Positions 50,190 to 60,255 of a stretch of DNA of 64,000 nt are shown one piece after another. The notes beneath the pieces are model-generated. The model saw only the letters and a program-made list of their open reading frames with translations. It ran no database searches and was not told where the DNA came from. Location: assembly GCF_003335585.1 (NCBI RefSeq), contig NZ_QBFD01000015.1, forward strand, positions 568,304-632,303, written 5' to 3'. Origin of the DNA: Sulfitobacter sp. DFL-14 (GTDB taxonomy: Bacteria; Pseudomonadota; Alphaproteobacteria; Rhodobacterales; Rhodobacteraceae). Both the position numbers and the translations under genes were made by a program. Every line of letters begins with the position of its first letter. Positions within the stretch are counted from its first letter, which is position 1.

Positions 50190-53100
50190 CTATGAACGCG
50201 GACCCAGCCCGTCAAGATATGGCGAGCGGTCAATCGCGGATGTCACGATATTGTTGGGCAGCCGCATCAGCTTTCGCGTGGCGGTCCACAAGACGGCGGT
50301 TTCGATCTCATGCCCGGGATAAACCGCAGCCAGCATCCCGACATAGGCGCCCATCTGTCGGAGGATGCCTTCGGGACAATCCTCCGCCGTCTTCGGCACG
50401 ATACGATTGGTCTTGTAATCAATGATCAGCGCCTTGCCCGGCGTCAGGATCAGCCGGTCGATGATGCCATTGAACCGCGCGTCACCGATGGGTGCTGTCA
50501 GCTGAACCTCGGCCAGGGTGCCCGGCGCGAATATCGGCGCCAGCGCATCGTCAGTCAAAACGGCAAGCGCCTCGGTCAGGGCGGCGTCGCGGATCAATGG
50601 GTCGTGGCCGTCACCCAGCTGCGCCGCGACGGCTGCCCGGCTGTCCACCGGCAGATCGGCAAGTCTTTCCAACATGCTGTGCACCAGCACGCCATATGCT
50701 TTGGCCGCGTCACTCTCCGCGCCGCCTTCGCCCGGCAGCGCCTTTGCGCCACCCATATCGGAAGGCGACCAGACCATCGCGGGGTGTTCAAAGATGTCGA
50801 TGCCCCGCATCAAGGTGGGATGGGCCGTCGGCGTGCTTTTCCCGGCCTCCGGCAATGACACGGCTTCCGACCCGTCCCAGTCACCCTCTTCAAAGCGCAG
50901 GGTGCCATCGTCGCCAGCGGGAACGGCATTAATGTGCGACAGGGCCGAGGCGACAATCTGATACCAGCTTGATCCGTCCTTGGGCAGATCACCGGCCGCG
51001 GCAACCATCAGCCACTTTTCCGCACGGGTCATCGCCACGTAAAGCAACCTCAGCCGTTCATCGAACTGGGCGCCTTTCATCGCGTCGATGGCGGTGCCGA
51101 CGGTCAGGGGCATATCGCTTGCCGTCGGTTTCCAGACTGGCACACCGTCAAGCAGGATGATCTCGTCCCGGATCGTGATGTTGCGCTGGCCGGTATCCGG
51201 CAGAATCACGATGGGCGCTTCCAGCCCCTTGGAGCCATGGACTGTCATCACCCGGATCTGATTTGACGCGGAATCGATCTGCCGTTTGATTTCCAGATCA
51301 TCGGTTTGCATCCATTCGATGAAACCGGTCAGGCTGGGGATCTCGTTCCGCTCATAGGCAAGCGCCTGGGTCAGCATGGCGTTGATGCCATCCTCGGCCT
51401 CTGGCCCCAATCTTGACAGCAGCAGTTTGCGGCCCCCGTGACGGGTCAGTATCCGCTCGATCAGGTCATAAGGCCTGAGGAAATCGACCTGTGCCCGCAA
51501 GTCCTGCAACACCATGATCGTGTCAGCATGGTCTTGCGTCCTTTTGCGCAGTGCTTGCCAGAGACTCGGGTCACCTCGCCGATGGGCCAGATCGAACAGC
51601 GCCTGTTCGGACCAGCCAAAGATCGGCGACTTCAGCGCGGTCGCAAGCGACAGGTCGTCGTCCGGTGTTGCAAGAAAGGACAGCAACGCACCAAGGTCCT
51701 TGACCGCCAGTTCGGCCCCCACTTTCAGCCGATCCGCCCCGGCAATCGCCAGCCCGGCCGCCTTGCAGGCCCGGATGATCTCGGAGAACAGCGCGGAGCG
51801 GCGCTGCACAAGGATCAGGAAGTCGCCCGGCTGGATGCGCCGCCGGAAATATCGGCCATCCCTGTCGTCCGGGATGAAATGTTCATCCCGCGTCAGCTCC
51901 AGAATGCGCGCCGCGATCTTCTCGGCCAGCACGACGGTGTGGTGCCGCGCGCTGCGCCGGTCGATGGGGTCGGTCCATTGCCGCTCTTCATCCGCCTCTG
52001 CCTTTTCCACCACGGGCCACAGATCGACACGGCCGGGCAGGGCGTGTTTGAAGGCCAGATGCTCCGTCGGATTGTCGAAGCCGAAGGCCTGCCGTGGATC
52101 AAAAGCAGTGTCTACAAGGCGCAAAATGGCGCTGGACGACCGGAACGAATAATCCAGGCTTCGATGCTGGAACACCTTTCCCGCCGCTGTGAAAGCCCCC
52201 TCGAAACTTGATCCCTTTCGGTCAAACTCCCGAGGGTCGGCACCCTGGAACGAATAGATCGATTGTTTCTTGTCCCCGACCACAAACAGCGTGCGGTCAA
52301 CATCAGGCCGCGCGCCGTCACCGCTGTTGAATTCATCGGCCAGCTTTTCGATCACATCCCATTGCCGGGGCGATGTGTCCTGCGCTTCGTCCACCAGGAT
52401 ATGATCAATACCGCCATCAATCCGGTACAGCACCCAGGCGGCGACCGACGGGTCATTCAGCAAGGCGCGGGCCTTGTCGATCAGATCGTCGAAATCCAGC
52501 CAGCCGCGCAATTGCTTGGCGTTTTCATAGCGCGCCAGAAAGACTTCGGCAAAGCGGTGCAGAACAGAGGAACGTTCGGCAAGCTCCAGTGCCAGACGGG
52601 CGGGCCGCGCTGCCTCCACACGCTGCATCAAAGCCTCTAACGCTGGCATTTGCGCGGCGATGACCGACTGGGTGGGCTTGGTCGGGAAGCTGCCGATCTT
52701 TGCCGAGAACGGCGATTGCGCGCCCCCTTTGGTCAGCAGCACATTTTCCAGCGCAGGCAGCGCTGCCAGATCGAAAGTCTCGATCTGCTGCAATGCTTCG
52801 CCGGCTTTTGTGTCATTCCCGCCTTTGGCCAACAGATGCGGCAGAATATTGGCGATCAGCGCCTCTTCGCCGCCCAGAAAGACCGAAGCCTCAATCCGCG
52901 CCCAGGTCAGATCCGATGGTTGTTCCAGCAGGGACAGCAGGCTCTCCTGGCTGACGTCACCCTGAAATTGCTCTCTCATGCCCACGATCCGCCGGGTGAG
53001 CCCCGCGAAATCCTCGCCGGTGTAAAACCGGGCGATCTGGGCGATATGCTCTGCCGACGCGTCTGATGCCATCTGGTCGACGATCTCTGCCCGCAACAGG

Positions 53101-53558
53101 TCGGCGGCGCGGTCCTCGACCTCCTTGAACTGCGGGCTTACCCCCGCTTCCAGCGGAAAACGCCGCAACAGAGACGCACAGAAGGAATGGATGGTCTGGA
53201 TCTTCAGCCCGCCCGGGGTTTCGATGGCCAGCGCGAAAAGGGTTCGGGCCTTGCGCAGGTCTTCCGGTGACAATTGCACCTCGATACCCAGCTTTGCCAT
53301 CGCGCCGCGCAGATCATCGTCCTTGAGCATCGCCCATTCGCCCAGCCGCCGGAACAGGCGGTTCTGCATCTCGGATGCGGCCGCCTTGGTGTAGGTCAGG
53401 CAGAGGATCTGATCGGGCTGCACCCCGTCCAGCAGCAGCCGGGCCACCCTGTCGGTCAGAACACGGGTCTTGCCGGAGCCGGCATTGGCCGCCAGCCAGG
53501 TAGAGGCATCCGGGCGTGCGGCGTCAATCTGCGCGCGGGTGGCGTCATCGAAAATCAT
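50190..53558 (-). CDS. addA: Double-strand break repair helicase AddA
   Basis: 1122 aa from ATG 53558, in a 4-base overlap with the addB stop; a start at 53597 is unlikely. UvrD-type helicase with Walker [18 protein letters not shown] (about 23), [37 protein letters not shown] and [17 protein letters not shown], plus a C-terminal RecB-type nuclease domain with [10 protein letters not shown]. With AddB it resects double-strand ends for RecA; replaces RecBCD in alphaproteobacteria. Confidence 0.95.
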   Translation of the reverse strand: MIFDDATRAQIDAARPDASTWLAANAGSGKTRVLTDRVARLLLDGVQPDQILCLTYTKAAASEMQNRLFRRLGEWAMLKDDDLRGAMAKLGIEVQLSPEDLRKARTLFALAIETPGGLKIQTIHSFCASLLRRFPLEAGVSPQFKEVEDRAADLLRAEIVDQMASDASAEHIAQIARFYTGEDFAGLTRRIVGMREQFQGDVSQESLLSLLEQPSDLTWARIEASVFLGGEEALIANILPHLLAKGGNDTKAGEALQQIETFDLAALPALENVLLTKGGAQSPFSAKIGSFPTKPTQSVIAAQMPALEALMQRVEAARPARLALELAERSSVLHRFAEVFLARYENAKQLRGWLDFDDLIDKARALLNDPSVAAWVLYRIDGGIDHILVDEAQDTSPRQWDVIEKLADEFNSGDGARPDVDRTLFVVGDKKQSIYSFQGADPREFDRKGSSFEGAFTAAGKVFQHRSLDYSFRSSSAILRLVDTAFDPRQAFGFDNPTEHLAFKHALPGRVDLWPVVEKAEADEERQWTDPIDRRSARHHTVVLAEKIAARILELTRDEHFIPDDRDGRYFRRRIQPGDFLILVQRRSALFSEIIRACKAAGLAIAGADRLKVGAELAVKDLGALLSFLATPDDDLSLATALKSPIFGWSEQALFDLAHRRGDPSLWQALRKRTQDHADTIMVLQDLRAQVDFLRPYDLIERILTRHGGRKLLLSRLGPEAEDGINAMLTQALAYERNEIPSLTGFIEWMQTDDLEIKRQIDSASNQIRVMTVHGSKGLEAPIVILPDTGQRNITIRDEIILLDGVPVWKPTASDMPLTVGTAIDAMKGAQFDERLRLLYVAMTRAEKWLMVAAAGDLPKDGSSWYQIVASALSHINAVPAGDDGTLRFEEGDWDGSEAVSLPEAGKSTPTAHPTLMRGIDIFEHPAMVWSPSDMGGAKALPGEGGAESDAAKAYGVLVHSMLERLADLPVDSRAAVAAQLGDGHDPLIRDAALTEALAVLTDDALAPIFAPGTLAEVQLTAPIGDARFNGIIDRLILTPGKALIIDYKTNRIVPKTAEDCPEGILRQMGAYVGMLAAVYPGHEIETAVLWTATRKLMRLPNNIVTSAIDRSPYLDGLGPRS

Positions 53559-56512
53559 GTCAGATCCTCGGGTGTCGGGTCGCAGGTGCCATCCCATTCA
53601 CCAAAACGGGCAAGCTGGTCGTAATCCCCCGCAGCATCTTCGGTCTTGATCAGCCGTCTTGCGGTAAAGCCCTGATCAGGGTCGAAATAGTGCCCGATAA
53701 GCTCTCTCAACCCGGCCATCACCGTTTCCGGCGGCTCCTCTGCAAGGGGGGCGGGCACCTCCACCGGTTTACCGCCAAGGCCGATAAAGGCCGCATGGGC
53801 AACATGTGCGACGCCAACCTCGGCAAACCCGCCTTCCTCGACCATCGCCGCTTCGATCAGCAATTGCTTGTCGAACAGCGCCTGCTCTTTCTTGCTGGGG
53901 GGCGTGCCGGTCTTGTAATCGTAGATCAGCGCGTCACCTTGATCTGTCTTGTCGATCCGGTCCGCATAGCCCGTCAGGGTAAAGCCCAGATCCTCGAAAA
54001 CATGCGTGCCTTTCGCGGCTTTTTCGAAACTGACCGGGCTGGAATAGCTTTGGCGGATCTTTTCCTGCGCGATGAACCAGTCCGCGACCCGTTCGATCCG
54101 GGCCAGCCACATCGCCCGGGCGGCGGGCCAGGGTGCTGCCTCTTGCAGCACAGCGCGGGCCGTTTCCATCAACACCTGTTTCGTGAGGCATGTCTCGTCT
54201 TCGCAAACGCGTTTGACGAATTTCTCCATGATCTCGTGCAGAACAATGCCGCGCACCGGTGCATCCGGCGACTGAACCAGCGGGTTGATCGGCCGCAGGC
54301 GCAATGTGTGTTTGGCATAGATCGCATAGGGGTCGCGGATCAGCCGTTTGATTTCAGTAACGGAGAGCGCCCGTGGCCGTGCGGCAATCGGTGGCCGGGG
54401 CGAGGGGCGAATAGCGGGAGCAACCCGCTCGATCGCTTCAAGCGCGCTGACCTGGTCCAGCCATGTATTCCCGCGCGCCTGCATCTGTGCCCAGGCTTGC
54501 GGGCCGTTCTGATCCGGCAGGCCGCAGAGCAGGTTTTCCAGCCTGTTCAGCCAGCGCGACGGAACGGTTTCCGCCTCGTCCGACCGAATGGAACGGCTCA
54601 GCCAGACCTCCGGCGCGGCGATGGCCTGTTGATAGTCGTGGGCCGACAGCCCGATGCGCCGTTCCGGCAAAAGCAATCCCGCCCTGAGCCGCATCTGACG
54701 GTTCAGCCAGGGATCGGGGGGCGGTGATTCAGGCCAGCTGCCGTCGTTCAGACCACCAAGGATCACCAGATCGGCACCCTGCACCCGCGCTTCCAACGTA
54801 CCCCAGATCATCACATTCGGGTGTGGGCCGTCCTGATCCCTCACTTCCTGCTCTGACAGCAGGGCAGCGATCAGATCGGCGTAATCCCGGGCAGAAAGCG
54901 CACCGCCATGGCTGGCTTCGGTTGAAAGCGCCTCCATCATCTCGCGCGCGGCGCGGCCTGCGGTCTTCTTCCACAATTGCGAGGTGTCATCTGTCGATCT
55001 GCCAGCGGCGATCCGTTCGGACAGCGCCAGATGCGCCCTTGTCCATGTGTCCAGTTGTTGATCATCCGCCGTTTCGTGATGGCAGAAAGTCTCACTGACC
55101 CAACTTGCCCAATCCAGAAAATCATCCGGTGCGTTCAGATGATCCGCAATCTTGCGGGCAATCCGCGTCAGTCCTGCAGGATCGGGATAGGGCAGGCCGT
55201 CGCGCCTGACCCGCATCTCGAAGCGCTGCGTGTGCAGCTGATGGGTATTCCTGTCCGCCGCGCTGTGGGTCAACGGGTGTTTCAGCAGGGTCAGCAAAGC
55301 TTCGGCATCGAGGGGCCGCACGAAAAGGTCTGCGACATGCCGCAGGAAACGGCCTGGCGGCGACAGTTGCAAAGGCGTGCCCGCGCTGTCATCGGGCAGG
55401 ATGTTCCAGCGGTCCAGCGCCGATGTCACCTGACGGGTGAGCATCCGGTCGGGTGTGATCAGGGCCGCTGTCTTGCCCTCTTCCACGGCGGTGCGCAGGC
55501 GGGCCGCGATGGCCTGGGCCTCGATCCGTGGGGTTGGTGCCTCGACCAGCGTGAGGTTTCCGGTTGGCGCAAGGAGATCCCCCAGCGCCGGGCCTTCGCT
55601 CAGCCAGGCATGGGTTACAGGGGCAGGGCGCAGGGACAGCGAAACAAGCGCATTGCGCGGGTTGCCCGCTGCGGATGTTCCGCACCAGTTGTTAATCTCG
55701 CTGCTGGGCAAGTCCAGCGCGCGCATCAGCGCCCGGAAGCGGTATTGCGGGTGATCTTCGGCAATCGCTTCCTGATCGAGGTCCTGCCAGACCGCCGTCG
55801 GCATTTCAAAATCGAACCCCGGCAGGACAACGGCGCCCAGCGGCAATTGTGCGACAGCCTGCATCAGCAGCGACGTGGTGCCGCGTGACCCGGTTGAACC
55901 GGCAAGGATCACCGGATGCTGCGGCGGTGAATCCTGCCAGCTTTTGACAAGAGCGGTGACAACCATGCGTTGCCTTGCTTCGGCATCAGGGGTGCTGTCG
56001 GTCTGGTCAAGGTAGCCTTGCGCGAGGGTGAAAAACTGCTGTGCCCGCGCCCAGTGACCGGATTGGTCGCTGACGTCGAGTTCGGCGATGCTGGACGCCG
56101 AAACGCCTTCGCCCTGCATCTCGTCCATCAGGCTCGCGAGGCTGTCAGCCAAATCGTAAAGGGCGCTGCGCGGTGCCAGTTCGGGGTCGGATTCGAGCAA
56201 TTTCGACACCAGCCTGGTCAGTTCCAGCCGCTTGCGCAGTGGAGAGATTGCACGGGCAATTGTCTGGTTCTGCAACAGGTGATCCAGATTGGTCACCAGG
56301 GACACCCGTGGCATGAACCCCGGCGGTCCGGCGTCAAACAACTGCCGCAGACGGTGGCGCATGCGCTGGCTGTTGACGATCAGCTCGACCCTGGCGATGG
56401 ACTCGGGTGCTTGGCCCTTCAGTCTTTCCCTGATGCCCTGGATCAAACCGGCCGGGAAATCGACGCCGGGTGCCAGCCCGAAGACCCGCGGTTTATCTGT
56501 TGGCTCAAACAT
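53555..56512 (-). CDS. addB: Double-strand break repair protein AddB
   Basis: 985 aa. Inactivated-helicase-like N-terminal and central regions (PRVFGLAPGVDFPAGLIQGI; AGSTGSRGTTSLLMQAVAQL, where the P-loop is modified) and a C-terminal PD-(D/E)XK nuclease with DALIYDYKTGTPPSKKEQALF (catalytic DYKTG) and QLLIEAAMVEEGGF. Partner nuclease of AddA. Its start overlaps the murU-like stop by 8 bases and its stop overlaps addA by 4. Confidence 0.94.
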   Translation of the reverse strand: MFEPTDKPRVFGLAPGVDFPAGLIQGIRERLKGQAPESIARVELIVNSQRMRHRLRQLFDAGPPGFMPRVSLVTNLDHLLQNQTIARAISPLRKRLELTRLVSKLLESDPELAPRSALYDLADSLASLMDEMQGEGVSASSIAELDVSDQSGHWARAQQFFTLAQGYLDQTDSTPDAEARQRMVVTALVKSWQDSPPQHPVILAGSTGSRGTTSLLMQAVAQLPLGAVVLPGFDFEMPTAVWQDLDQEAIAEDHPQYRFRALMRALDLPSSEINNWCGTSAAGNPRNALVSLSLRPAPVTHAWLSEGPALGDLLAPTGNLTLVEAPTPRIEAQAIAARLRTAVEEGKTAALITPDRMLTRQVTSALDRWNILPDDSAGTPLQLSPPGRFLRHVADLFVRPLDAEALLTLLKHPLTHSAADRNTHQLHTQRFEMRVRRDGLPYPDPAGLTRIARKIADHLNAPDDFLDWASWVSETFCHHETADDQQLDTWTRAHLALSERIAAGRSTDDTSQLWKKTAGRAAREMMEALSTEASHGGALSARDYADLIAALLSEQEVRDQDGPHPNVMIWGTLEARVQGADLVILGGLNDGSWPESPPPDPWLNRQMRLRAGLLLPERRIGLSAHDYQQAIAAPEVWLSRSIRSDEAETVPSRWLNRLENLLCGLPDQNGPQAWAQMQARGNTWLDQVSALEAIERVAPAIRPSPRPPIAARPRALSVTEIKRLIRDPYAIYAKHTLRLRPINPLVQSPDAPVRGIVLHEIMEKFVKRVCEDETCLTKQVLMETARAVLQEAAPWPAARAMWLARIERVADWFIAQEKIRQSYSSPVSFEKAAKGTHVFEDLGFTLTGYADRIDKTDQGDALIYDYKTGTPPSKKEQALFDKQLLIEAAMVEEGGFAEVGVAHVAHAAFIGLGGKPVEVPAPLAEEPPETVMAGLRELIGHYFDPDQGFTARRLIKTEDAAGDYDQLARFGEWDGTCDPTPEDLT

Positions 56513-57191
56513 TGGAGCCTGCCAGCATCTCTTCGGCCTGCGCGATGCCAGCGGGGTGGCCCACGTCGCACCAGTACCCTGGATAAGACAGGCCGAACAA
56601 CCGCTTGCGGGCCAGCATCATGTTCCACAAGAGGTTGAGGGAAAACGCATTTTCCGGAATGTCGTGCAGCAGCTCGGTCTTGATGATCTGAACACCACCG
56701 TAAAGCACGCCCGGCCCCCGGATCAGCCTGCCGTCTGGCCCAAGCGTGAAATCCCCGGTGCCGTCATAGCCCGTGGCACGGGCCAGTTGGATGCAGATCA
56801 GCAAGGCATCCATCCTGTCCGGCTCCCATGCCCTTTGCAGCAGGTCGATGGGGTTGGGCCCCGACCAGATCGCATCGGTGTTCATCGTCACCACGGTATC
56901 ACCGCCCAAAGCGCTCAGCGCATTGCGCAAGCCGCCCCCGGTATCCAGGATATCGGGCCGCTCGACCAAAGTGACCACGCCGGTGCCTGCAAGGTGATGT
57001 TCAAGCTGCTCTGCCCTGTAATGCAGGTTCGCCACGATGGGTGTGCAATCCGCCTCCTGCGCAAGGTGCAGGGCGTGATCCACCAGCGGCTTTCCCGCGA
57101 CCTCGATCAATGGCTTTGGCCGGTCATCGGTCAGCGGCTTCATCCGGGTGCCGAATCCGGCGGCAAACAACATCAGGGGCAGGGGGCTCAT
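56505..57191 (-). CDS. murU: Nucleotidyltransferase, N-acetylmuramate-1-phosphate uridylyltransferase-like
   Basis: 228 aa sugar-1-phosphate nucleotidyltransferase. Signature LFAAGFGTRMKPLTDDRPKP at the N-terminus, PLIEVAGKPLVDHAL, GGGLRNALSAL and VTMNTDAIW with the metal-binding Asp. Next to an AmgK-like kinase with a 4-base overlap, the arrangement of the peptidoglycan recycling pair that makes UDP-MurNAc from MurNAc and bypasses fosfomycin-sensitive synthesis. The substrate is inferred from that pairing. Confidence 0.85.
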   Translation of the reverse strand: MSPLPLMLFAAGFGTRMKPLTDDRPKPLIEVAGKPLVDHALHLAQEADCTPIVANLHYRAEQLEHHLAGTGVVTLVERPDILDTGGGLRNALSALGGDTVVTMNTDAIWSGPNPIDLLQRAWEPDRMDALLICIQLARATGYDGTGDFTLGPDGRLIRGPGVLYGGVQIIKTELLHDIPENAFSLNLLWNMMLARKRLFGLSYPGYWCDVGHPAGIAQAEEMLAGSNV

Positions 57192-58174
57192 GTGGTTTTC
57201 AACTGCTCCAGGAAGGCGGGCGTCGGTTCCGGAATTGCGTCAAGCGCACGGGCCAAAGGCACAAGGTCAGGATGGGCGAGGTTGCGTTTTACATAGTTCC
57301 AGACACGTGGAACAAGATCAATATATGATGGTTTGCCGTCCCGCTTCGCGAGGCGGGCAAAGATGCCCAGAATGCGCAGATTGCGCTGCACGCCCAGCAC
57401 GGCGTAGCTCCGCCTGAAATCAATCGGGTCGACCGGGCATTTCGACAGGTAATACTCCTGCATCTCCGCCTCGATCTCGGCCGTCACATCGCGGCGGGCG
57501 TCCTGCAGGATGGAAACCAGATCATAGGCCCGGTGTCCGGCAAGGGCATCCTGAAAGTCGAGGATACCAACCCGCGCCACATCTGCCCTGCCAGGCAGCC
57601 AAAGCAGGTTTTGCGCGTGATAGTCGCGCAGGATCGTGACCCTGGGCCCGGCTGCGATCTGATCCGCAAAGGGATGGAATGCGGTTAGGAATGCTGTCCG
57701 GATCTCCGCCCCGGCCTCCGGCAGGTACCAGTCGAACAGCGGCGCAGTCATCTCGGTCAGCCAGGCGGCATCGCAATCCGGCAGCGGCAGCGGATCGGAC
57801 CGGTGCAGGGCAATCAGCACGTCCACGGAAGCCTTGTAGAGCGGCTGCTGCAGCGACGGATCATCCTGCATCAGCGTTGCGAAAAGCGCGTCACCCAGGT
57901 CTTCCAGCAGCAGAAAGCCGGCTGTTTCATCAGCAGCCATGACCGCAGGCGCGCTCAGCCCGCATTGGCGCAGATAGGCGGCGAGGCGGATGAAAGGGCG
58001 GACGTCCTCACCTGTGTCGGGCGGGGCATCCATCAGGATCGCCGTGGTCCCGTCGGGCCGTGTCAGGCGGTCATATGCGCGGTTGGAAGCGTCCCCTGCG
58101 ATGCGGATGCGGTGCTCCGGGTTCCAGCCGTTTTCCGACAGGAAACGCGCGGCCTGGTCCCTGCGCGCTACCAT
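57188..58174 (-). CDS. amgK: Aminoglycoside-phosphotransferase-fold kinase, AmgK-like
   Basis: 328 aa from ATG 58174 (MVARRDQAARFLSENGW), overlapping tsaE by 7 bases; ATG 58210 is an alternative. Kinase motifs: RIAGDASNRAYDRL near the N-terminus, LLLEDLGDALF, catalytic loop LRDYHAQNLLWL and metal-binding VGILDFQDALAGHRAYDLVS (ILDFQDAL). AmgK phosphorylates the anomeric carbon of MurNAc/GlcNAc in cell-wall recycling; murU is next. Assignment rests on fold and neighbour. Confidence 0.83.
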   Translation of the reverse strand: MVARRDQAARFLSENGWNPEHRIRIAGDASNRAYDRLTRPDGTTAILMDAPPDTGEDVRPFIRLAAYLRQCGLSAPAVMAADETAGFLLLEDLGDALFATLMQDDPSLQQPLYKASVDVLIALHRSDPLPLPDCDAAWLTEMTAPLFDWYLPEAGAEIRTAFLTAFHPFADQIAAGPRVTILRDYHAQNLLWLPGRADVARVGILDFQDALAGHRAYDLVSILQDARRDVTAEIEAEMQEYYLSKCPVDPIDFRRSYAVLGVQRNLRILGIFARLAKRDGKPSYIDLVPRVWNYVKRNLAHPDLVPLARALDAIPEPTPAFLEQLKTT

Positions 58175-58635
58175 GCTGTCACGGTTTCGGTCCAGCGGGG
58201 ATCCTGCCATGTGGCAATCACCGACCGCGCACCTGGTGATTGTCCCGGCTTGAAGCCAAGTGAAAGCGCCGATGGGGGCGTCAGCGCGCCCAGCCGGTCG
58301 GGCCATTCCACCAGGCAGATTGCCGTTGCAAAGGCGTCGATCAGGCCCAGTTCCTCAACCTCCTGTACAGAGGTCAGCCGATACAAATCCGCGTGCCAGA
58401 TTTCGGCCGCCGCTGTCTCATAGGTCTGGACCAGGGTGAAGGTTGGTGACGGAATATCTTCGGGCTCAGCCAGAAGCGATTGAATAAGCGACCTTGCAAA
58501 GTGAGTCTTGCCAGCCCCCACGTCACCGGACAGCAGGATCACGTCACCAGACCCCAGATGTCGGGCAAGCCGCGCGGCATAGAGGCTTGTCTGTTCTGCA
58601 TCTGAAAAACAAAGGCTACGGGTCAGCTTGGTCAT
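58168..58635 (-). CDS. tsaE: tRNA threonylcarbamoyladenosine biosynthesis protein TsaE
   Basis: 155 aa from ATG 58635, the usual length; a start at 58674 would add 13 residues. P-loop ATPase: SGDVGAGKTHFARSLIQ (about 30-46), IPSPTFTLVQTYE, HADLYRLTSVQEVEELGL and CLVEWPDRL. It supports the TsaBD complex in making t6A37 in tRNA, an essential function. Head of the tsaE-amgK-murU-addB-addA-trxA series. Confidence 0.94.
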   Translation of the reverse strand: MTKLTRSLCFSDAEQTSLYAARLARHLGSGDVILLSGDVGAGKTHFARSLIQSLLAEPEDIPSPTFTLVQTYETAAAEIWHADLYRLTSVQEVEELGLIDAFATAICLVEWPDRLGALTPPSALSLGFKPGQSPGARSVIATWQDPRWTETVTAW

Positions 58636-58683
58636 GGCCCATGCATACCCGTGGCACAGAGGGCTGCAAGGCAAAATACGCCT

Positions 58684-60168
58684 TCAATGGGCGGCGGCGG
58701 TGACCTCCTCATGGGCCTTGAAGCAGATCAGGGTCGCGCCCGATGCGATGGTCTCGGCAACGCAGGTCATCCGCTGACCGTTGTTCAGGGTGATCCTTGT
58801 CGTCAGCGACTGCCGGTTGGTGTAGCCGCAGGAAATTTTCATGAAATCCTGCCACGGCACCTCGGCCTTTGCCTTGCTGCGCCAGATATCGAGACAGTCA
58901 GACACCGTGATGTCGGCAAATGCCGCGTCAGGATCTTGTTGCCACAGTTCCCGGTAGGCCGAATTGCAGAACGTCAACACGCCGGACGGTGAAAATACGA
59001 CGAGGCAGTCCTCGACCTTGTCCAGCAGGTATTGGCTCAGCTCAAGTTCGGCGCGAAAGTTGCGGGTCAGGCTGACTTCCGCGCTGATATCCTCGAACAG
59101 GAAAACAGTTGCTCCTTCAGGATGCGGGCGGCCCTGGACGGAATAGGTGCGGCCATCTTCCAGTGACCACGTTTCCCGGTAGCGTCCGTCTGCTGCGGCA
59201 CTGGCCAGGCTGGCAATCTGCTGACGCCAGCTTCCGTAATTCTTCGGCTCCGGCATGCGCCTGTTCTCGCGAAGCTGGTCGAAGAAGGACAGCATGTTGG
59301 GCTTCCCACTCAGAAACTCGGCCGGAACTCCCGAGAGTTCCAGCAGGGCCGGGTTGAAAAGGACAAGCTGGTCATCGCGGTTGAAGACCGCCAGACCGAT
59401 CCGCAGATGCGCAAATGTCTTGGTAAGGGTCTGGACGAATGTGCGCAGGGATTCTTCCGCTTTTACCAGCCCGCTGATGCAGGTTGCGTGATGGATCGTC
59501 ACCCCGTCCACCTCGCGGCGGGTGATTTCGAACCACTCGGGATCGCCGCCGCTTCTGGATGTCAGCAAGGTTCTTCCGTTCAGGGAGGTTGTTGCCTGCT
59601 CAAACAGGCATTCATCGGGTTGCGGCCGACGTCCGTGGATTTGTTCGAACAGGATCAGGTATCGGTTGTTGCGCCAGATGACCGCGCCGTCGCGGTCGGT
59701 TTGCCAGATGGGGTGTGGTGAGGCGTCACAGGCGCGTTGGGTTGCGCCGACGCTGCCGCGACGCTGGTGATTCAGGCATGTTACCCAGCAAAGCGATCCC
59801 CACCAGGAAATCTCGATCTTTTGCGGGTCATTGGCGGTTCTGGCCTGAAGCGTGAGCGAGCCGTGTTCACCGGGGCCGGGGAAGGTCGGAAAATCGGGAA
59901 AACTGTCTTTCAGCTCTTCCCTGAGATCATCCCACAAATGCGCGCCGGGCAGGAGCGAGAACCGCCGCATTGCGGGTGCCGTCGCATGATGCAGGACACC
60001 ATCGTCGAAAAGCAGCGCCAGAGGTTCGGCATCTGTTGTTTCGCCCAGAACCGAGGGTTCCGGCCGCCGCGACAGGTATGTCACAGCTGACGATGCGGCA
60101 GCGATGGCGATAAGCACCACAAGAAGGATTTCAGCTGGGGTCAACAAGGCGGGGTCCTGGCGGTTCAA
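58684..60168 (-). CDS. Membrane-anchored PAS-domain protein without kinase domain
   Basis: 494 aa. N-terminal membrane helix (ILLVVLIAIAAASSAVTYL, about 13-31), a region with tryptophan-rich sensor-like sequence, then PAS-type segments (around 140-230; 255-365, RIGLAVFNRDDQLVLFNPAL; and 380-480, LDKVEDCLVVFSPSGVLTFCNSAY, here LVVFSPSGVLTFCNSA). A short helical linker SAEVSLTRNFRAELELSQYL follows the second PAS, as in histidine kinases, but there is no H-box and no ATPase domain. It may be a sensory partner of another kinase or a decayed kinase. It lies between tsaE and regB on the same strand. Confidence 0.75.
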   Translation of the reverse strand: MNRQDPALLTPAEILLVVLIAIAAASSAVTYLSRRPEPSVLGETTDAEPLALLFDDGVLHHATAPAMRRFSLLPGAHLWDDLREELKDSFPDFPTFPGPGEHGSLTLQARTANDPQKIEISWWGSLCWVTCLNHQRRGSVGATQRACDASPHPIWQTDRDGAVIWRNNRYLILFEQIHGRRPQPDECLFEQATTSLNGRTLLTSRSGGDPEWFEITRREVDGVTIHHATCISGLVKAEESLRTFVQTLTKTFAHLRIGLAVFNRDDQLVLFNPALLELSGVPAEFLSGKPNMLSFFDQLRENRRMPEPKNYGSWRQQIASLASAAADGRYRETWSLEDGRTYSVQGRPHPEGATVFLFEDISAEVSLTRNFRAELELSQYLLDKVEDCLVVFSPSGVLTFCNSAYRELWQQDPDAAFADITVSDCLDIWRSKAKAEVPWQDFMKISCGYTNRQSLTTRITLNNGQRMTCVAETIASGATLICFKAHEEVTAAAH

Positions 60169-60255
60169 AGATACGAAAAACGACCCTCGACCGAATTGGT
60201 TAACACCGCGTTAACAACTGCCATTTCCCTTCATCTGCCGGGCAATCTGTGCGTT

